From the NCBI RefSeq assembly GCF_000717245.1, contig NZ_JNYQ01000019.1:1-64000 (forward strand): a stretch of DNA of 64,000 nt, given 5' to 3'. The number at the start of each line of letters is the position of its first letter. Position 1 is the first letter of the stretch. Below the pieces are notes generated by a model, which saw only the letters and a list, made by a program, of their open reading frames with translations, did not search any database and was not told the DNA's origin. The position numbers and the translations under genes were made by a program. Shown in pieces: positions 60,531 through 64,000 of the stretch. This stretch comes from Kitasatospora papulosa (GTDB lineage Bacteria; Actinomycetota; Actinomycetes; Streptomycetales; Streptomycetaceae).

Positions 60531-60866
60531 TCACAGCGCGCGGACCGGCTGTGCGGCCGTGTGCACCGGCTCCGCGGTGACTGCGGGGGCCGAAAGGGCG
60601 GGGTCGAGGACGAGCCGTTCCACGCCGAGAGGAGCCGCGAGGGAACGGAGCGCGGGCTCGGAGAGCCTGATAGAGGACTGACCGGCACCGAGGGCCGCCG
60701 TCAGCAGGTCCTGGCGGGTGAAGCCGACGGCGGTCCGCTCCCCCATGGGGGAGCGGAACATCCGTAGCGCGGGCCCCGCTGCTCCAGGCCGGACTGGTAC
60801 GTGGAGCAGCCCGGCAGGGGCCCGTTCTTCGGGGTCGGGGTCGTCGTCGTACTGGGAGAGGCACAT
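60531..60866 (-). CDS. SAV_915-like protein
   Basis: 111 residues: MCLSQYDDDPDPEERAPAGL, MFRSPMGERTAVGFTRQDLL, LGAGQSSIRLSEPALRSLAA and PLGVERLVLDPAL. This is the small Streptomyces family first named after SAV_915; its role is unknown. It starts 38 bp upstream of the lysA-like gene on the same strand, so the two are probably co-transcribed. Upstream, GGTGAC-TGCTTG-GTCACC near 60937-60954 is a possible operator. Confidence 0.8.
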   Translation of the reverse strand: MCLSQYDDDPDPEERAPAGLLHVPVRPGAAGPALRMFRSPMGERTAVGFTRQDLLTAALGAGQSSIRLSEPALRSLAAPLGVERLVLDPALSAPAVTAEPVHTAAQPVRAL

Positions 60867-61061
60867 GGGTTCCTCCGAAGGATCCGCGGGAGGCGGTTGC
60901 CGGCGCGTGGCGTCGAAGCTATGCCCGCCCCTGGGGTGACTGCTTGGTCACCTGACGCAACTTTGACGCCTGTCGTCCGGTTCATACGGATCACTGACGC
61001 CCGGAGCCCTCGGACCGCCGTTCAATGTAGTTCCGGGACAGGACGACCAGGAGGACATGCG

Positions 61062-61580
61062 GTGCAGCGGAGGGTTGTGGTCGGTGTGAGCGGTTCCCTG
61101 GGAAGCCTCACGGCCCTCCACCGGGCCACTGCCGAGGCCCAGGAGCGCAACGCGGAGCTGTATGCGGTCCTGGCCTGGCAACTGCCCGGTGGAGGGCTGG
61201 GCAGCCGTGCCACGTACGGCACCGCCCTGCTGGGGGAGTGCCGGGAGGCGGCGAGGGACGATCTGTGCACGGCTCTGGACACGGCGTTCGCCGCAGGAAG
61301 ACCGGGAGTCACTTTGGTCGGGTGTACCGTTCGGGGCGACCCGGGGGCGGTTCTCGTCGATGCTGTTCGGTCGTCCGACGACCTCCTGGTCGTCGGCACG
61401 GGCATCCGCGGCAGGTGGTTCCCTGGACTGCGGGCGCCGGTGGCCAGGCATTGCCTGGCACACGCGCCGTGCCCCGTGCTCGCCGTCCCCCCGAACCCGC
61501 TCGAGGCCGAAATTGCCGCAGTACGGCGCAGGACGTGGTCGCCAGACAACACGGCGCCAAGTTCCCCATGGCCGTCATGA
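61062..61580 (+). CDS. Universal stress protein with altered C-terminus
   Basis: Starts at a GTG with GGAGG 8 nt upstream: RRVVVGVSGSLGSLTALHRA (ATP-binding start), LYAVLAWQLPGGG, VRGDPGAVLVDAV, LLVVGTGIRGRWFPGL and HAPCPVLAVPP, a complete UspA domain (about 1-145). The last 25 or so codons (RRTWSPDNTAPSSPWPS) derive from a transposase fragment read out of frame, so the native tail was replaced. The fold itself may be unaffected. Confidence 0.75.
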   Translation: MQRRVVVGVSGSLGSLTALHRATAEAQERNAELYAVLAWQLPGGGLGSRATYGTALLGECREAARDDLCTALDTAFAAGRPGVTLVGCTVRGDPGAVLVDAVRSSDDLLVVGTGIRGRWFPGLRAPVARHCLAHAPCPVLAVPPNPLEAEIAAVRRRTWSPDNTAPSSPWPS

Positions 61581-61879
61581 AGATCACCGATGACGAGGAC
61601 GGACTGCCGGCCTTCTACGACTTCTCCGCCGAGCACCGGGACCAGCTGAGGACCACCAACCTGATCGAGTCGACCTTGGCGGCCGTCCGGCTGCGGACCA
61701 AGGTCACCCAAGGGGCCGGCTCACGAGCGGCCGCACTTGCGATGGTGTTCGAGCTCGTCGAGGCCACCCGGACCCGCTGGCGAGCCGTGAATGCACCCCA
61801 CCTCGTCGCCCTCGTCCGAGTCGGAGCCCACATCGAACGCGGCTACCTCGTGGAGCGGCCGCAGACGACCGCAGCATGA
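61540..61879 (+). pseudogene. IS256-family transposase C-terminal fragment
   Basis: KITDDEDGLPAFYDFSAEHR, DQLRTTNLIESTLAAVRLRT, QGAGSRAAALAMVFELVEAT and RWRAVNAPHLVALVRVGAHI are the end of a Mutator-type transposase with its catalytic Glu (NLIEST). The 5' part is missing; the fragment is joined to the USP gene. Confidence 0.8.
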
Positions 61880-61928
61880 CTCATGAACAGGGTGGCGGAC
61901 CTGCCTCAAAGTTCGAGATCATCCGGTC

Positions 61929-62912
61929 ATGTCGGATGACACGCCAGGACAGGGCCTCCCAGCCGGCTTCGGGTTCCGGCCGTATCGGGGTGATGTGGAC
62001 CACGGCCCCATGGCCACGGTGCGGCTGGAATGTGTCGAACGGGACCGGGTCGACGCCCGTTCGGTGGTGGAAGGGCTCCCGACAGCCGCCGAGATCGCCG
62101 AGGCCTCTGCCAAGCTGGACGAGCCGTCCAAGAACCAGGTCCTGGTGGTGCGCGACGGGAGCGTCGTCGGCTACTCGACGATCCGGTGGTGGCAGGAGCG
62201 GGACGATACGTGGCTGTACCTGCACCGCGGTTACCTCTTGCCCGAGCATCGCGGCCAGGGCATCGGATCAGCCATGCTGCGCTGGGCCGAAGAGCGGATC
62301 CGCCAGCTCGTCGAAATACACGGCACGGTGCGGACTGCGGTGATCGGTGCGAACGCCATGATCTCCGAGCAGGATGCCACGGCGCTTCTGCTCGCAGCCG
62401 GCTACCGACGTGTCTTCAGTCTGGTCGAGCTAGAGCTGGGCGATCTGCAGCAGTTGCCCGAGCCGGGCAGCGAACTCCGTCCCGGGATACGGACGGGGCC
62501 GATCGGGACCAGCCACTACCGCGCGGCCTGGAGGACGGTCGTCGACTCGTATGCGGACACCGGTTTCACCCAGAAATGGTCCTTCCAGGACTTTGTCGAC
62601 ACCGCCAACCCGGCATGTTGGAGGGCCGCCTGGAACGGGCAGGACATGCTCGGCGTGGCCCTCTGCTCCATCCGCGGCCACGACCACACCGTGGGCGAGG
62701 TCGAAGAGCTGAGTGTCCGAACGGACCAGCGACGCCTCGGAATCGGCCGGGTCCTGCTGCTGGACGGGCTGCGAAGTCTTCGCGAGCGGGGCGCAACGAC
62801 TGCCAGGTTGTACACGGGCACGGCAAATCCGCACCGATCCTACGATCTTTACGAGAGCGTGGGGTTCCGGAGACGGAACGAGTATGTCCGCTACCGCAAG
62901 CCGCTCGTTTGA
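61929..62912 (+). CDS. Tandem GNAT acetyltransferase (mycothiol-synthase-like layout)
   Basis: 327 residues with two GNAT domains: the first (about 10-165) has LHRGYLLPEHRGQGIGSAML (acetyl-CoA loop R-G-Q-G-I-G); the second (about 190-325) has VEELSVRTDQRRLGIGRVLL and YDLYESVGFRRRNEYVRY. The layout resembles MshD and streptothricin-type tandem GNATs, where often only one domain is catalytic. Substrate unknown. A hairpin starts one base after the first base of the stop. Confidence 0.85.
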   Translation: MSDDTPGQGLPAGFGFRPYRGDVDHGPMATVRLECVERDRVDARSVVEGLPTAAEIAEASAKLDEPSKNQVLVVRDGSVVGYSTIRWWQERDDTWLYLHRGYLLPEHRGQGIGSAMLRWAEERIRQLVEIHGTVRTAVIGANAMISEQDATALLLAAGYRRVFSLVELELGDLQQLPEPGSELRPGIRTGPIGTSHYRAAWRTVVDSYADTGFTQKWSFQDFVDTANPACWRAAWNGQDMLGVALCSIRGHDHTVGEVEELSVRTDQRRLGIGRVLLLDGLRSLRERGATTARLYTGTANPHRSYDLYESVGFRRRNEYVRYRKPLV

Positions 62913-62942
62913 TCGACCGGTCATCGGACTGTCCGGTCGATC
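62911..62942 (+). terminator. Hairpin terminator after the GNAT gene
   Basis: GATCGACCGG (62911-62920) pairs with CCGGTCGATC (62933-62942) around 12 nt; the left arm overlaps the TGA. From here to 63571 no gene is supported. Confidence 0.65.
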
Positions 62943-63571
62943 CACGGAATTTGACGATATCTCCACATGGAGTGCCATGCCGTCGACCGTTCCGGCCCCG
63001 GTGGTCCTCCTGGCGATGTGCTGGGCGGACGCCAGATCCTTATCGGCCTGACTGAGTGGTCGTCGCCCCATGTGGCACCTTCGCGCACGCCTTCGTCCCG
63101 GGCTTTTGTCGCCGACGCGTCCCAGCGTGCCGGCGACGAGAGCCGATCGCGTTGTGCGCCCGAGCACTCCGGTGAACCCGCAGTGCTGATCTCCGGAGCG
63201 GTCGTCAGTCCGAGTCGACCGTTTCCTTTCTTGTTCATGCATTTCTGATGGAGGAAAGTCAAAATTCGAACGTATCGATCCCGTGTCCTCTCTTCGCTCG
63301 GGAGTTCGCCTTCTCTGTGCTCGCCGACTTGACGAAGTAGCGTCGACTTGCCGCCGAACGAGGGGCGTCCCGTCACCGGCCTCCCGACCCACCCCGAACC
63401 GCCTGAACAGCAGCAACGCCGGGCTCTCCGGCCCTGACGCCATTCGGCCGACGGGTCGGCGGGGTGCCCGGGCGCTCTTGTTGACGTCGGAAAACTGCCA
63501 GAAGGTGTCTCCTGTCCCTGCTGCAATAGTGCTCACAACCATTTGTGACGCCCCACAACAGGACGGGATTC

Positions 63572-64000
63572 GTGTCCACAGCAACGACTGCTTCCATCGA
63601 CCCAGCTGAACTGCCGGCACGGTCGCCACTTGTCTCGTGGCTGGCCGTGATCTCGGTGATGCTGGGAATTTTCTCGATCGTCACCACCGAAATCCTGCCG
63701 ATCGGATTGCTTACCTCCATCGGGTCGAGTTTCACCATCTCCGATGGAATGGCCGGCCTGATGATGACCATGCCGGGCTTCCTGGCGGCCATCTCGGCAC
63801 CTCTGGTCACCGTGGCAACGGGGCGCATCGACCGGCGTCTCATGCTGGGGGCGTTCGTCCTCCTGCTGGCGCTGGCGAACTTCCTGGCGGCGGCTGCGTC
63901 CAGCTACTGGCTGGTCCTGGTCTCCCGGGTCATGGTCGGCATCACCATCGGAGGGTTCTGGTCGATCGGGGCGGGACTGGCCGGCCGGCTGGTACCTCCG
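63572..64000 (+). CDS. MFS transporter, drug-exporter (DHA1/AraJ) type, N-terminal part
   Basis: 143 codons to the window edge, from a GTG after AGGACGGG. Helices: SWLAVISVMLGIFSIVTTEI, the TEILPIGLL motif of DHA1 exporters, MAGLMMTMPGFLAAISAPLV, then the loop TGRIDRRLMLGAFVLL (motif A, D-R-x-x-R-R-like) and VMVGITIGGFWSIGAGLAGR (motif C-like). It likely exports sugars or drugs with proton antiport. The remaining helices are outside the window. Confidence 0.85.
   Translation, partial: MSTATTASIDPAELPARSPLVSWLAVISVMLGIFSIVTTEILPIGLLTSIGSSFTISDGMAGLMMTMPGFLAAISAPLVTVATGRIDRRLMLGAFVLLLALANFLAAAASSYWLVLVSRVMVGITIGGFWSIGAGLAGRLVPP

Noticed and set aside
62943..63571. Several short frames between the GNAT and MFS genes
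   Set aside because: None has a start signal or protein-like composition; treated as non-coding.
1..64000. CRISPR arrays, tRNA and rRNA genes
   Set aside because: No regularly spaced repeats, cloverleaf-like segments or rRNA signatures were noticed by eye; a dedicated scan was not possible.

Overview
The window looks like Streptomyces or a close relative. Coding sequence is very GC-rich with strong third-position bias. Hallmarks include a twin-arginine exported enzyme, a CBM2 glycosidase with a CebR-type operator, clusters of universal stress proteins, MmyB-like and tandem-AsnC regulators, a SAV_915-like protein, and IS5-, IS3- and IS256-family debris. The many truncated genes suggest an accessory or arm region rather than the core. 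No tRNA, rRNA or CRISPR array was seen. All family names come from reading translated sequence by eye; no search was run.

Region 1 (1-9.7 kb) is a graveyard. An IS edge sits on the ribosome binding site of an MHYT membrane protein gene. Then come a dienelactone-hydrolase-like gene lacking its nucleophile, several small orphan genes of the kind found around polymorphic toxins, a lipoprotein gene, a bacterial serpin gene, two related IS5-family copies (one with CTAG flanks) and a frameshifted Rhs-core fragment. Region 2 (9.7-16.9 kb) holds a FUSC transporter, a TetR regulator, a HAD phosphatase, and an MmyB-like regulator with a hexanucleotide-encoded poly-Ser tail, divergent from an alcohol dehydrogenase-cupin pair.

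Region 3 (16.9-29.7 kb) is redox and stress related. A two-component system lies opposite a ferric-reductase-like flavocytochrome, an FMN-binding protein and an ApbE flavin transferase. A DUF302 protein, three USP genes (one truncated) and a nicotinate phosphoribosyltransferase follow, resembling an actinobacterial dormancy (DevR/OsdR) island. Small membrane proteins, an XRE regulator and a GNAT enzyme complete it. Region 4 (29.9-35.5 kb) is a tightly overlapping PaoABC/YagTSR-type molybdenum aldehyde oxidoreductase operon with an XdhC-like maturation factor. It faces a TetR gene across two matching palindromes 33 bp apart.

Region 5 (35.5-44.1 kb) has an NmrA-like gene, a leucine-rich-variant repeat protein and a fasciclin protein. 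After them lies a mosaic of truncated genes joined end to end: IS3 OrfA, resolvase, a second NmrA piece, a tyrosine recombinase, a HAD-like start and a decayed nSTAND-WD40 gene.

Region 6 (44.2-58.2 kb) is metabolic: a secreted CBM2 clan GH-A glycosidase, then a five-gene unit (tandem AsnC regulator, CE4 deacetylase, MHS-type transporter, SDR, and a 740-aa ketopantoate-reductase-like/M20-peptidase fusion) ended by an 18-bp-stem hairpin. A DUF6924 gene and a large Tat-exported discoidin enzyme under a LacI-type operator follow. Region 7 (58.2-64 kb) has a lysA-like decarboxylase, a SAV_915-like gene, a USP gene cut by an IS256 fragment, a tandem GNAT protein and the start of an MFS exporter. 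The fusion operon is the most likely place for an undescribed pathway.
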